A stretch of DNA of 64,000 nucleotides, taken from positions 186,001 to 250,000 of the forward strand of contig CAZXJJ010000002.1 in assembly GCA_964640995.1 (NCBI GenBank), given 5' to 3'. Of this stretch, positions 44,814 through 54,176 are shown in pieces; positions within the stretch are counted from its first letter, which is position 1, and each line of letters opens with the position of its first letter. The position numbers and the translations under genes are program-made. Source of the stretch: JAAYUH01 sp964640995. Its GTDB lineage: Bacteria > Caldisericota > Caldisericia > B22-G15. Under the pieces are notes generated by a model, which saw nothing but the letters and a program-made list of their open reading frames with translations, did not search any database and had not been told where the DNA came from.

Positions 44814-46502
44814 TCACTCCAAATGATATTTCTCTTCTGCGAGATTATACATTCTTCTCCAAAAGAGTCTATTAAATAATACTACAATAAATGCCATAAA
44901 TAAAGTACTCGCAGCAAGAAGTGGTATATCTCCTTTTTCAGTTGCATTGCTTATAAGTGATCCAAGCCCTGTAATCACATGAATCTTTCCTCCAAAGTTT
45001 ACATATTCTGAAACAATGCTTGAGTTCCATGCTCCACCCCATGCAGTGATCCCACCAGTTATTAGCGATGGAAAAATTGTAGGTATAACAACAATGCTCC
45101 ACCAATTTCTTCCCTTTAAACTAAAAATTTTACTTACTTCAATTAAATCTTTTGGAATTTGTTTTGCACCTCCAATAACATTAAAGAGAAGATACCACTG
45201 AGTACCAAGAGCCATTAGAATTATAGAACTAATTTGAAGGCCTCCTCTTAAATTTAAAAAGAAAAGTAAAATTACTGGGAATAAAGCAGTTGCAGGTATT
45301 GATGCTAAAATTTGTGCAACAGGTTGAGCATATTTAGAAGCTTTAGCATTAATACCAATTTTTACTCCAACAGGTATAGTCCAAAGATATCCAATTAAAA
45401 CTGCAAGAATAACTCTTATTAGAGTAAAGCCTCCTCCCTTTATAATTAAAATCCAGTCGGATAATGGAACAGAAATAATTGTTTTAATTAAACCTTCAAG
45501 ACCTCTCATTATGAGTAAAAATAGATAACCAAAAATTATGTAAGATAAAATTTTTTTGATTATTTCAATTGTAAAATTTTCAACTCTTTCTTTTTTTCTT
45601 GTAAAAAGATTTGTTAGGAATCTATTTAATGGAGAGATTATATTAAAAGAGATAAAATTTAAAATCTGAGATTTCTGATACAATTCTAAAACAATTGATG
45701 TTGCTTCTTCTTCACCTTTTTCTTCCATTTTAAATTTTGTTGACCATGCAATAAGAGGTCTCCAAATAAACTGGTCAATAAGAACTATTATTAAAATTAG
45801 AGTTAATAGTCCATAAATTATCATTCTCATATCACCATTTTGTGATGCTTTTGCAAGAAAAGAACCAAGTCCAAGAAGAGTATATTCTTGATTAAGTATA
45901 GAAAAGTTTTCACATGCCATTAAGAAAAACCAACCACCTGCAACAGACATCATACTGTTCCATATTAAACCTATTGCAGCGTGAGGAAGATCTAACTTTG
46001 TAAATCTTTCCCAGAAATTAAGGTTATTTATTTTTGCAACTTCATCAAATTCTCTTGGTTCTGTTTTAAGAGAATTATAGAAACTAAAGACAAGATTCCA
46101 AACTTGACCTGTAAAAATAAGAATAATTGATGCAAGTTCAAGTCCAATTATAGAGCCTTTAAAAAGAGAAACAAAGAAATAAAAAACTGGTGGAAGAAAT
46201 GACAAAACAGGTATTGATTGTAAAACATCAAGAATGGGAATTAAAAAAATTTCAAGTGTTTTATTTTTAAATGCAAGATAACCATAAATAATTGCAAAAA
46301 CAAATGATAAAGTAAAAGCAATAAAAATTCTTAAAATAGAGTATAGAGAATAGAGTGGTAAATATTTTAATGATAAGATTAATTCTCTTTTTTCTATAAA
46401 TTCTTTTGAATAGGTTCTACTTCCAACAAAAACAAAATAGAAAATTGCAAAAATTATCCCTATTGCAAGCAAATCTATTGGATTAAATGTTCTTCTGTTC
46501 AC
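44814..46502 (-). CDS. Double-domain ABC transporter permease, NitT/TauT type
   Basis: 562-aa permease with two BPD_transp_1 halves and about twelve helices. Each half has an EAA-like loop (DLPHAAIGLIWNSM and VIPTIFPSLITGGITAWGGAWN). The GTG start at 46502 lies 5 bases after the iron alcohol dehydrogenase stop codon, so translation is likely coupled. Together with the ATPase it forms an importer of a small oxyanion, sulfonate or similar compound; the absence of the binding protein prevents a substrate call. Confidence 0.9.
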   Translation of the reverse strand: MNRRTFNPIDLLAIGIIFAIFYFVFVGSRTYSKEFIEKRELILSLKYLPLYSLYSILRIFIAFTLSFVFAIIYGYLAFKNKTLEIFLIPILDVLQSIPVLSFLPPVFYFFVSLFKGSIIGLELASIILIFTGQVWNLVFSFYNSLKTEPREFDEVAKINNLNFWERFTKLDLPHAAIGLIWNSMMSVAGGWFFLMACENFSILNQEYTLLGLGSFLAKASQNGDMRMIIYGLLTLILIIVLIDQFIWRPLIAWSTKFKMEEKGEEEATSIVLELYQKSQILNFISFNIISPLNRFLTNLFTRKKERVENFTIEIIKKILSYIIFGYLFLLIMRGLEGLIKTIISVPLSDWILIIKGGGFTLIRVILAVLIGYLWTIPVGVKIGINAKASKYAQPVAQILASIPATALFPVILLFFLNLRGGLQISSIILMALGTQWYLLFNVIGGAKQIPKDLIEVSKIFSLKGRNWWSIVVIPTIFPSLITGGITAWGGAWNSSIVSEYVNFGGKIHVITGLGSLISNATEKGDIPLLAASTLFMAFIVVLFNRLFWRRMYNLAEEKYHLE

Positions 46503-46506
46503 TTTA

Positions 46507-47658
46507 TTATATTACACCATTATATGCATTTTTGTAAATATTTAAGATATCTTCATATTCGGGAGACCTTGGAGCAATTCTCTTTAATCTCTCATTTTTA
46601 AAAACTTCCTGTGAAAAAGCTGGAAGATCTTCTTCTTTAACACCTACCTCTTTTAGAGTTAAAGGTAATTCAAGAATTCTATAAAAGTCAATTAAAATAT
46701 TCAAAAACTCTTCTGCATCAGAAAAGACATCTCCAGTATCAAATCCAAGAAGTTCAGTAATTTTTGCCATTTTTTCATATTGAGCTGGAAGTTCAAACTT
46801 AAAAACATAAGGCATAAGTAAGGCATTTGCAAAACCATGAGGAAATCCATATTTTACTGTTAAAGGATATCCCATTCCATGAACTATACCTGTTCCACTT
46901 ATTGTAATTTGAAGTCCAGCAATCATTGAAGCATAGTACATCATCTCTCTTGCCTCAAAATCTCCTTTTTTTGCAAAACTTCTTGGAAGGTATTTATAAA
47001 TAATTTTAACTGCTTCATATCCAAAAAGATCTGATATTGGTGTTGCTCCTATAGAAAAAAGACCTTCAAGTGCATGAGATAATGCATCAATTCCAGTATC
47101 TCTAACAATATTAGGAGTCATAGAGAGGGTAAGTTCTGGATCTAAAATAGCAAAATCAGGAGTTATAAATGGAGATGCTATCGCAAGTTTTTTTTCATTG
47201 TAAGTTATTATTGTATATTTTGTAACTTCAGAGCCTGTTCCAGAAGTTGTTGGAATTGCAATAAGTGGTGGAATTTTTTTATCTAATGTTTTTTCTTGAA
47301 TTAAAAAAGGAGTTATTTCTTTATAAATTGCATAAACTCCTATTCCTTTTGCTGCATCGATACTACTTCCACCACCAATTGCAATTATTGATTCACATCC
47401 ATTTTCAAGAAAAACTTTTCCTCCTTCCTCAACAATTTCAACTGTTGGATTTGGTTCAATTTTATCAAATAAAACAAAATTAACTCCAATATCTTTAAGA
47501 TATTCAATTAATTTTGAAAGAGCACCACTTTCTTTTGTTGATCTCTTTCCTGTTACAATAAGAGTTATTTTTCCAAGGTGCTTTGAAAGTTCAACAATTT
47601 TAATTAAAGAACCTCTACCAAAAAAAATATTTCCTTGAAGAAGAACATTAAATTCCAT
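46507..47658 (-). CDS. Iron-containing alcohol dehydrogenase
   Basis: 383-aa NAD(P)-dependent group III alcohol dehydrogenase. The ATG at 47658 is chosen because GGAGG lies five bases upstream; the earlier TTG overlaps that box. Seen: the nucleotide-binding GGGSSIDAAKGIG, IPTTSGTGSEVTKY, DTGIDALSHALEG (Asp and His iron ligands) and GIVHGMGYPLTVKYGFPHG (two more His ligands). Substrate range is typical of butanol, lactaldehyde or glycerol dehydrogenases and cannot be told. It is divergent from the alpha-oxoamine synthase gene. Confidence 0.92.
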   Translation of the reverse strand: MEFNVLLQGNIFFGRGSLIKIVELSKHLGKITLIVTGKRSTKESGALSKLIEYLKDIGVNFVLFDKIEPNPTVEIVEEGGKVFLENGCESIIAIGGGSSIDAAKGIGVYAIYKEITPFLIQEKTLDKKIPPLIAIPTTSGTGSEVTKYTIITYNEKKLAIASPFITPDFAILDPELTLSMTPNIVRDTGIDALSHALEGLFSIGATPISDLFGYEAVKIIYKYLPRSFAKKGDFEAREMMYYASMIAGLQITISGTGIVHGMGYPLTVKYGFPHGFANALLMPYVFKFELPAQYEKMAKITELLGFDTGDVFSDAEEFLNILIDFYRILELPLTLKEVGVKEEDLPAFSQEVFKNERLKRIAPRSPEYEDILNIYKNAYNGVI

Positions 47659-47690
47659 AATAACCTCCAAAATTAAATTTCATTTTATAG

Positions 47691-47696
47691 TATAAT
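47691..47696 (+). promoter_or_regulatory. Probable -10 box for the alpha-oxoamine synthase gene
   Basis: TATAAT lies in the 73-base divergent gap, 36 bases before the synthase start. The -35 is not clear at the right spacing. It could also serve as part of the opposing promoter. Confidence 0.4.
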
Positions 47697-47731
47697 TAAA
47701 AAAGTTTAAATAAACAAGGAGGAATTTTAGG

Positions 47732-48919
47732 ATGAATCCACTTGAATCAAGAATAAATAAATTTCTTGAAAGATTAGATGATGCAAAAAGAAGAAATTTA
47801 TATTTTTATCAGGCACCAATTGAAAAAATGTATGACGCACATGTAATTATAAATGGAAAAGATTATATAATGTTTGGTTCATACTCATACCTCGGATTAA
47901 TAAATCATCCAAAAATAAATGAAGCAGCGAAAAAAGCAATTGATGAATTTAGTACAGGTGCACATGGTGTAAGGTTATTAGCAGGAACAACAGTACTTCA
48001 CAATCAACTTGAAGAGCGAATTGCCAAGTTTAAAGTAAGAGAAGCAAGTGCAGTTTTTAGTAGTGGTTATGTAACAAATTTAACTACAATTTCAACTCTT
48101 CTTACAAAAGATGACTATGTTTTTTGTGATAAATATGACCATGCAAGTATTGTTGATGGAGCAATTCAATCAAGAGCAAATTTTATTAGATTTGACCACA
48201 ATGATGTTGAACATCTTGAAGAATTAATTAAAGAAGTGCCTCAAGATAGAGTAAAACTCATTGTTGTTGATGGAGTTTATTCTATGGATGGAGACATTGC
48301 TCCTCTTCCAGAACTTATTGAAATAAAGAAAAAATATGATGCTCTTCTTATGGTTGATGAAGCACACTCTCTTGGAGTTTTAGGAGAAAATGGTAAAGGA
48401 ATAGAAGAATATTTTGGAATTTATGGTGAAGTAGATATTGATATGGGGACACTTTCAAAAACAATTCCATCAGTTGGAGGTTATATTGCTGGAGATAAAA
48501 AATTGATTGATTTCATCAAACACAATTCAAGAGCATACATATTTTCTGCAGCACTTCCACCAGCACAAACAGTTGCAGCAATGGTATCATTTGATGTAAT
48601 TGAAGAAGAAAAATGGAGAATTAAGAAACTTTGGGAAAATATAAATCATTATATGACTGAACTTAAAAAAATGGGTTATGATACAATGAACACCCAATCT
48701 GCTGTAGTTCCAATTTTACTTAAAGATGATGAACTTGCTTTAAAATTAACAAGAATTTTATGGGATGAAGGAATTTTAATATTTCCAATTTTAACTCCAG
48801 CAATTCCACCAGGAACTGCAAGACTTCGCTCTTGTATTATGGCATCTCATTCATATGAAGACATAGAAAAGGCATTAAAAGCACTCTATAAGGGTGGTAA
48901 ACAATTAGGAATTATTTAA
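47732..48919 (+). CDS. Alpha-oxoamine synthase (KBL/BioF/SPT family)
   Basis: 395-aa PLP enzyme that condenses an acyl-CoA with an amino acid. The PLP lysine is K243 in MGTLSKTIPSVGGYI, with D209 and H212 in MVDEAHSLG and the stacking His in DKYDHASI. Substrate-binding tokens include SYLGLINHP and GAHGVRLLAGTTVLH. Members include 2-amino-3-ketobutyrate CoA ligase, 8-amino-7-oxononanoate synthase and serine palmitoyltransferase. The downstream genes give no clue, so the exact member is unresolved. AAGGAGG precedes the ATG. Convergent with the Clp1-like gene. Confidence 0.9.
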   Translation: MNPLESRINKFLERLDDAKRRNLYFYQAPIEKMYDAHVIINGKDYIMFGSYSYLGLINHPKINEAAKKAIDEFSTGAHGVRLLAGTTVLHNQLEERIAKFKVREASAVFSSGYVTNLTTISTLLTKDDYVFCDKYDHASIVDGAIQSRANFIRFDHNDVEHLEELIKEVPQDRVKLIVVDGVYSMDGDIAPLPELIEIKKKYDALLMVDEAHSLGVLGENGKGIEEYFGIYGEVDIDMGTLSKTIPSVGGYIAGDKKLIDFIKHNSRAYIFSAALPPAQTVAAMVSFDVIEEEKWRIKKLWENINHYMTELKKMGYDTMNTQSAVVPILLKDDELALKLTRILWDEGILIFPILTPAIPPGTARLRSCIMASHSYEDIEKALKALYKGGKQLGII

Positions 48920-48926
48920 AAACAAA

Positions 48927-49793
48927 CTAAATTTGTTTATTAAATATAAGATTTGAAAATTTTATAAATTTTATTCCTTTTTCCTCTCCAATAGGTGATT
49001 CAATGATAATTGACTTTTTTTCTCTATTGAATTTTTCTAGTATGCCTAAATACAACAAAAATCTTTCTTTATCAAGAAGACCCACAATTGAGTTATGAGG
49101 TGGATCAATTCTTTCAATGTTATATCCTAAAATATTGTGTTCTTTAAAAAAAATTTCAACTCTTTTTGAATTTTTAAAATATTCGCTAAATTTTTTGTTT
49201 CTATATTCAATTCTCTCTAATCTTGTTCTTTCTTTTACAATTTCATTTATTTTTAATTTAACTATATCTCTTCCATCAAATAAAAATGGTTTCACTAAAT
49301 TTTCTCTCTCATCTTCTTTTTGAAATAAAACAATAAAGTCTGGATTAAGTACTTCAATTTTACTATGCTTTAAAACCTCTGCAATAGTTCCATCAACAAG
49401 ACCTGTTGTATCTATTAAGATATAATCTAAATTTTCTTTTTCCATCGAATCAATTAGTTTTCTTGCACCAACAATAATTTGAAGAAGACTTCCTTTTGGA
49501 GAAACAGCTCCTATAAAAACCATTCTTTTTGGAAAAATTGAATCTAATTTCTCAATTTCTTTTTCTGGGATACCGTATCCAATTGTTCCTGGTGGTCCAA
49601 TATTTGATTGACCAATATCAAGATCAAGAACACCTACTTTTTTACCAATTGAAATGATTGAATTGACTAAATATAGAATAAAAGTTGATTTTCCTGAATC
49701 AGAACCGCCTATAACAATTAATTTTTTTCCTTTTGATAAAAATTTTTCTCTTGTCTTTTCCCATTCTGATGGAACAAAAATTTTATTTATCAC
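48927..49793 (-). CDS. Clp1/GRC3-like P-loop protein (possible RNA 5'-kinase)
   Basis: 288-aa P-loop protein. The Walker A is GGSDSGKST at residues 29-37, followed by KVGVLDLDIGQSNIGPPGTIGYG, a signature of the CLP1_P domain (the DxGQ with PG). Later blocks are FIGAVSPKGSLLQIIVGARK and ILIDTTGLVDGTI. In archaea and eukaryotes this group phosphorylates the 5'-hydroxyl of RNA; in bacteria members are uncharacterised. The C-terminal RNA-binding domain is short. A kinase role is inferred from the family. Overlapping AT-rich palindrome at its 3' end may be a weak bidirectional terminator. Confidence 0.82.
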   Translation of the reverse strand: MINKIFVPSEWEKTREKFLSKGKKLIVIGGSDSGKSTFILYLVNSIISIGKKVGVLDLDIGQSNIGPPGTIGYGIPEKEIEKLDSIFPKRMVFIGAVSPKGSLLQIIVGARKLIDSMEKENLDYILIDTTGLVDGTIAEVLKHSKIEVLNPDFIVLFQKEDERENLVKPFLFDGRDIVKLKINEIVKERTRLERIEYRNKKFSEYFKNSKRVEIFFKEHNILGYNIERIDPPHNSIVGLLDKERFLLYLGILEKFNREKKSIIIESPIGEEKGIKFIKFSNLIFNKQI

Positions 49794-49799
49794 TTCCTT

Positions 49800-50486
49800 T
49801 TAAAAACTCTCACCTCTTTTTAAAATAATGCATTTAGAACATGTTTCGTTTTCAACTCTTTTCTTAAATGAAACCGGATCTGATTTAATTTCAGGAAAAG
49901 TATCAAAGTGCATTGGAATAACATATTCGCTTTTAATCATTTTAACTGCATTAATAGCATCATCAATATCCATTGTGTAAAATCCACCAATAGGAATCAA
50001 TAAAATATCTATTTTTTCATTTTCACCTATTAATTTGAATTCATAAGAAAGTCCTGTATCACCCATGTGATAAAGTGTTCTATCTTCAAATTTAAAGATA
50101 TAACCACAAGGATTTCCAGTATAAACTATATTTCCATATTGTAAATTAGATGAAGAGTGAAGTGCATATACCATTTTAACTTTGCCAAATGGAAAAGGAA
50201 TATATCCTCCAAAATTAATTGATATTAGGTCTTCTTCTTTCACTCCATTTTTATTTAAAAATAAATTTAGTTCATAAGCACTTACTATTTTTGGTTTATG
50301 TTTTTTATATAATTCAAAAGATACTCCAAGGTGGTCTCCATGTCCATGAGTTAAAAAAATGTGTGTAATTTTTGAATTCTCAAAAAAATCCTCATTTTCA
50401 TCTAAAAAAGGATCAATCAATATATATCCTTCATTCCATTTGATTGAAAAAGAAGAGTGACCTAAATATGTAATTAAACTTCTCAT
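49800..50486 (-). CDS. UPF0173-type metal-dependent hydrolase (MBL fold)
   Basis: 228-aa MBL-fold protein with ligands in TYLGHSSFSIKW, FLTHGHGDHLG, HSSSNLQYG, YTGNPCGYIF, HMGDTGLSYEF and VIPMHFDTF. This matches the UPF0173 group, which is distantly related to lactonases such as UlaG; no substrate is secure. It is located 6 bases after the Clp1-like gene on the same strand. A second copy of this family ends at the right edge of the window. Confidence 0.87.
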   Translation of the reverse strand: MRSLITYLGHSSFSIKWNEGYILIDPFLDENEDFFENSKITHIFLTHGHGDHLGVSFELYKKHKPKIVSAYELNLFLNKNGVKEEDLISINFGGYIPFPFGKVKMVYALHSSSNLQYGNIVYTGNPCGYIFKFEDRTLYHMGDTGLSYEFKLIGENEKIDILLIPIGGFYTMDIDDAINAVKMIKSEYVIPMHFDTFPEIKSDPVSFKKRVENETCSKCIILKRGESF

Positions 50487-50497
50487 TTAAAAACCTC

Positions 50498-51862
50498 CTA
50501 ATCTATTCTTTTTAAAAATTTTCCAAAACCCTTTTCAACAAGAAAGCCTTTATGTTCATCAAAAACTATTTCTCCTCTTATAATTGTCTTTACTACTTTA
50601 CCATAAACTTTCCAACCCTCAAAAGGTGTATATTTTCCTTTTGAATAAAACTTTTCACCCTTAATCTCCCAAACTCTGTTTTTATCAATAAACACAAGAT
50701 CTGCATCAAAACCAATTTCAATTTTTCCTTTTCTTGGATATAGTTTAAAAATTTTTGAAGGATTCTCGCTAAACACTTCAACAAACCTATTTAGTGAAAT
50801 TTTTCCTTTCATTACACCTTCTGAAAAGATAAGTGGATATATTGTGTCAATTCCTGAAATTCCTGCAGCAACTTCAAAAATATCCTCTTTATTTTTTTCA
50901 CTCTCCCATTCGCCTGAAAAATGATCAGAACAAACTCCATCTATAAATCCCTCTTTTAAAAATTTCCACATAAGTTCTCTATTTTCATAACATCTAACAG
51001 GTGGTGAGGTTTTTACAAGTTTTGGGTTTTTAATAAGGTCATCTTGAGTTAATAGAAGGTGATGTGGAGTTGTTTCACAAGAAATTTTTACTCCTTCATC
51101 TTTTCTCTGTTTAACAACTTTAACACCCTCACTTGTTGATATGTGGGTAATATTTAATCTTAAATTTGTATCTTTTATCAATCTTGAAGATGCAATTATT
51201 GAAATAACTTCAGCAAGATATGGCCTTGCAAGAATCCACCTTTCTCCTTGACTTAAATTTTTTTCTTTTTGTGCTAATTCCATGTAATGATTTATTATTG
51301 AATAATCTTCTGCATGAAGTGTAAAAAGAATGTCATCATTTTTAAAATATTTAAAAAGTTCATGCATTTCACCATAAGAAATATATTCAAAATATGGAGC
51401 AGAGGAATAAGAGTAAATTTTAAAACCAATTACTCCTTCAGAATATAACTCTTCAATATCTTTAAACTTTTTGTCTCTTATCATATCTCCTGTTATTCCG
51501 CCATAAAGAGAATAATCAACCAGTGATTTATTTTTTATCTCTTCAAGTTTTTTATAAAGAGACTCTTTGTTTTTTATTTGAGGAATAGATGTGCATGGCA
51601 TATCGATTACAGTTGTTATACCTGATGAAATTGCTCCCTTACTTCCGGATTCAAAATCTTCTCTATAAGTAAAACCAGGATCGTTAAAATGAATATGTGT
51701 ATCAATTCCTCCTGGAAGAATTAAAAGTCCAGTTGCATCAATTATTTCTTTGTTTTCTGTTGAAAATTTACCTATTCCAATAATTTTTTCTTTTTCTATC
51801 AAAATATCTAAATTTTCGACTTTACCATTATAATAAACCATCCCACCTGTAATTAATTTCAT
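50498..51862 (-). CDS. Cyclic amidohydrolase (allantoinase/dihydroorotase family)
   Basis: 454-aa amidohydrolase. The ATG at 51862 is chosen because GAGGAG precedes it. Seen: LILPGGIDTHIHFNDPGFTYREDF (metal-ligand HxH), VIGFKIYSYSSAPYF with the Lys expected to be carbamylated, FTLHAED, NITHISTSEG and GVCSDHFSGEWES with the catalytic-Asp region. The PGGIDTHIHFNDPGFTYRED wording is nearest to allantoinases, with hydantoinase and dihydroorotase as alternatives. The adjacent adenine deaminase favours purine degradation. The gene follows that deaminase by 1 base. Confidence 0.85.
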   Translation of the reverse strand: MKLITGGMVYYNGKVENLDILIEKEKIIGIGKFSTENKEIIDATGLLILPGGIDTHIHFNDPGFTYREDFESGSKGAISSGITTVIDMPCTSIPQIKNKESLYKKLEEIKNKSLVDYSLYGGITGDMIRDKKFKDIEELYSEGVIGFKIYSYSSAPYFEYISYGEMHELFKYFKNDDILFTLHAEDYSIINHYMELAQKEKNLSQGERWILARPYLAEVISIIASSRLIKDTNLRLNITHISTSEGVKVVKQRKDEGVKISCETTPHHLLLTQDDLIKNPKLVKTSPPVRCYENRELMWKFLKEGFIDGVCSDHFSGEWESEKNKEDIFEVAAGISGIDTIYPLIFSEGVMKGKISLNRFVEVFSENPSKIFKLYPRKGKIEIGFDADLVFIDKNRVWEIKGEKFYSKGKYTPFEGWKVYGKVVKTIIRGEIVFDEHKGFLVEKGFGKFLKRID

Positions 51863-51863
51863 T

Positions 51864-53585
51864 TTACTCTCCTCTTTCAAATAGTGATATTATTTTAAAA
51901 TTATCTGTATCAACAAGACCTAAATCAGTTATTTTTAAATGTGGAATAACAGGCAAAGCCATAAATGAAAGAGACATAAATGGATCATCTAGAGTGCATC
52001 CAAGTTTTCTTGAAATATATAAAAGTTTTTGATAATCTTCATCAACTTCTTTAGCACTTCTATCGGTCATTAAACCTCCAAAAGGAAGAGGAAGAATTTG
52101 TAAGACCTTTCCATTTTTTGCAATAGAAATACCTCCTCCATAAGATTCAAGAATAGAAATTGAAAGAAGAATATCTTTATCATTTGTTCCTACAGAAATT
52201 ATATTGTGGTGATCATGAGCGATTGTTGATGCAATTGCGCCTTCTTTAAGTTTGAAACCTTTTATAAATCCCACACCAACATTACCTGTAGCTTTATGTC
52301 TTTCTACAACAACTATTTTTAAAATATCTCTTGATATATCAGGCACAACAAAACCATCTTGAATCTTTGGTTTCATGATAAATCTTTCTGTTATTAATGA
52401 ATTTTTATTAACTCCAATCACATTTATCTTTTCACCCAATGCTTTCACTTTTATCTTTTCATATGTTAATGTTTTTACATTTACAGTATTTTTAACTCCG
52501 CCTTCTGATTTTGTTCTCTCATAAGAAAACATTGGAACTCCTTCTTTTGCAACAAGATTTCCTCTATAAATAACAAGTTTTGGTTCAAAATTAACTAAAT
52601 CCTCAAGAACAATAATATTTGCAAAATAGTTTGGTGCTATAGCCCCAATCTTTTTTAATCCAAAATAATTTGCAGGGTTAAGAGTTGCAAGTCTCACTGC
52701 AAGAACAGGATCTATTCCCTTCTTTACTAATTTTTTCAATACTCCATTCATATGACCATCTTTTAATAAATCTCCTGGATGCTTATCATCAGTGCAAAGT
52801 AAAATCCTTGGGTATGTATTTTGATTTATAAGCGAATAAAGAGAGTCAAGGTCTTTTGCAACACTTCCTTCTCTAATCATTATCCACATCCCTTTTTTCA
52901 ATTTTTCTTTTGCCTCAATTAAATTGGTACATTCATGATCAGAACCTATTCCTGCTGCAAGATATCCATTGAGATTGTTTCCAAGAAGAAATGGTGAATG
53001 ACCATCAATTATTTTATCTTTAAAGTATTCCAATTTTCTTAAAACTTCACCATCTTTGTTTAAAACACCAGGATAATTCATCATCTCACCAAGACCAAGA
53101 ACCTTTGGATTTGATAAAAATGGATATAGGTGTTCCACTGTCAATCTTGAACCAGAATTTTCAAATGGAGATGAAGGAACACATGAAGGAAGCATAAAAT
53201 AAATATCAATTGGCAAATCCATAGATGCATTAAGCATATATTTAATTCCTCTAATCCCTGCAACATTTGCAATTTCATGTGGATCTGCAACAACTCCAAG
53301 TGTTCCTTTTGGTACAACAGTTTTTGCAAATTCTTGAGGAGTTAAAGATGTACTTTCAATATGTATATGACTATCAAAAAAACCAAAAGAAACATAATAG
53401 CCTTGAATATTATATATCTCTTTTGCTTTAGAATATTTTCCAACCCCAACAATCTCCCCCTCATAAATAATTACATCACCCTCTTCAATTGAATTATCAA
53501 AAACATTTATTATTTTCCCACCTTTAAGAATTATATCTCCCTCTCGCTCCTCCTTTGAAACTTCAATTTTTTCTTTAAGTCCCAT
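51864..53585 (-). CDS. ade: Adenine deaminase
   Basis: 573-aa adenine deaminase of the bacterial type, converting adenine to hypoxanthine. Seen: GFFDSHIHIESTSLTPQEF (metal ligands), TLGVVADPHEIANVAGI, LGLGEMMNYPGV, DGHSPFLLGNNLNGYLAAGI, SDHECTNLIEA, ILLCTDDKHPGDLL and the C-terminal TIAHDHHNIISVG. The length fits the family. The following gene is an allantoinase-type amidohydrolase; together they suggest purine salvage or catabolism. RBS is weak (AGAGG then T-rich spacer). Confidence 0.94.
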   Translation of the reverse strand: MGLKEKIEVSKEEREGDIILKGGKIINVFDNSIEEGDVIIYEGEIVGVGKYSKAKEIYNIQGYYVSFGFFDSHIHIESTSLTPQEFAKTVVPKGTLGVVADPHEIANVAGIRGIKYMLNASMDLPIDIYFMLPSCVPSSPFENSGSRLTVEHLYPFLSNPKVLGLGEMMNYPGVLNKDGEVLRKLEYFKDKIIDGHSPFLLGNNLNGYLAAGIGSDHECTNLIEAKEKLKKGMWIMIREGSVAKDLDSLYSLINQNTYPRILLCTDDKHPGDLLKDGHMNGVLKKLVKKGIDPVLAVRLATLNPANYFGLKKIGAIAPNYFANIIVLEDLVNFEPKLVIYRGNLVAKEGVPMFSYERTKSEGGVKNTVNVKTLTYEKIKVKALGEKINVIGVNKNSLITERFIMKPKIQDGFVVPDISRDILKIVVVERHKATGNVGVGFIKGFKLKEGAIASTIAHDHHNIISVGTNDKDILLSISILESYGGGISIAKNGKVLQILPLPFGGLMTDRSAKEVDEDYQKLLYISRKLGCTLDDPFMSLSFMALPVIPHLKITDLGLVDTDNFKIISLFERGE

Positions 53586-53597
53586 AAAAAGCCTCTA

Positions 53598-53634
53598 AAA
53601 TAAAAAGGACTCCCTTTAAATCTTAAGGAATCCT
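53598..53634 (-). terminator. Rho-independent terminator after the gamma-carbonic-anhydrase-like gene
   Basis: On the minus strand the inverted pair AGGATTCC and GGAGTCCT (one mismatch) is separated by an A/T-rich loop, and TTTTTATTTTAG follows the stem. It overlaps the stop of the hexapeptide gene and lies before the adenine deaminase start, so transcription of the former should end here. Confidence 0.55.
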
Positions 53635-54136
53635 ACTTCTCATAAATCTCCTTTAAAGAGATATAAGCCCTTGCATTCTCTTTTATCCTTTTTATCTCTT
53701 CTTCTGTAACTTTTCTTATAACCTTTCCTGGAACACCTAAAACAAGAGAATTATCTTCAATTATTTTTCCTTCAGTTATAACACTACCTGCGCCAATGAT
53801 ACAATTTTTTCCAATTTTAGCTCCATTGAGAATTATTGCACCCATTCCTATTAAAGTATCATCACCTATTTCACATCCATGAATTATAGAATTATGTCCT
53901 ATTGTCACACCATTTCCTATTTTTGTAGGGTAATTTACTTCAGAGTGAACAACAGAATTATCTTGAATATTTGTATTATTTCCAATTTCAATTGGCGCAA
54001 CATCTCCTCTTAAAACAACACCAAACCAAACTCCCACATTATCCCCTATTTTCACATTTCCTATTATTGTTGCTGTTTCACTTATCCAAGAGTTTCTTCC
54101 AATCTGAGGTTTAAAATCTTTAAAATCTCTTATCAA
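53633..54136 (-). CDS. Gamma-carbonic anhydrase-like hexapeptide protein
   Basis: 167-aa left-handed beta-helix protein. Repeated hexapeptides (IGDNVGVW, IQDNSVVHSE, IGNGVTIGHNSIIHGCEIG) carry the family's metal-binding histidines in VVHSE, GHNS and IIHGC. Related proteins (YrdA, Cam) bind Zn or Fe and are inactive or weakly active carbonic anhydrases. It starts at TTG 54136 after GAGGTG. It stands alone, with a terminator-like hairpin after the stop. Confidence 0.88.
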   Translation of the reverse strand: MIRDFKDFKPQIGRNSWISETATIIGNVKIGDNVGVWFGVVLRGDVAPIEIGNNTNIQDNSVVHSEVNYPTKIGNGVTIGHNSIIHGCEIGDDTLIGMGAIILNGAKIGKNCIIGAGSVITEGKIIEDNSLVLGVPGKVIRKVTEEEIKRIKENARAYISLKEIYEK

Positions 54137-54176
54137 TTTTTCACCTCTTAAGTTTTTTTTAATTGATTATATCAGA

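Noticed and set aside
48900..48945. Terminator between the alpha-oxoamine synthase and Clp1-like genes
   Set aside because: An AAACAAA/TTTGTTT palindrome is present, but it is entirely AT-rich with a weak stem and overlaps coding sequence, so it is only a marginal candidate.
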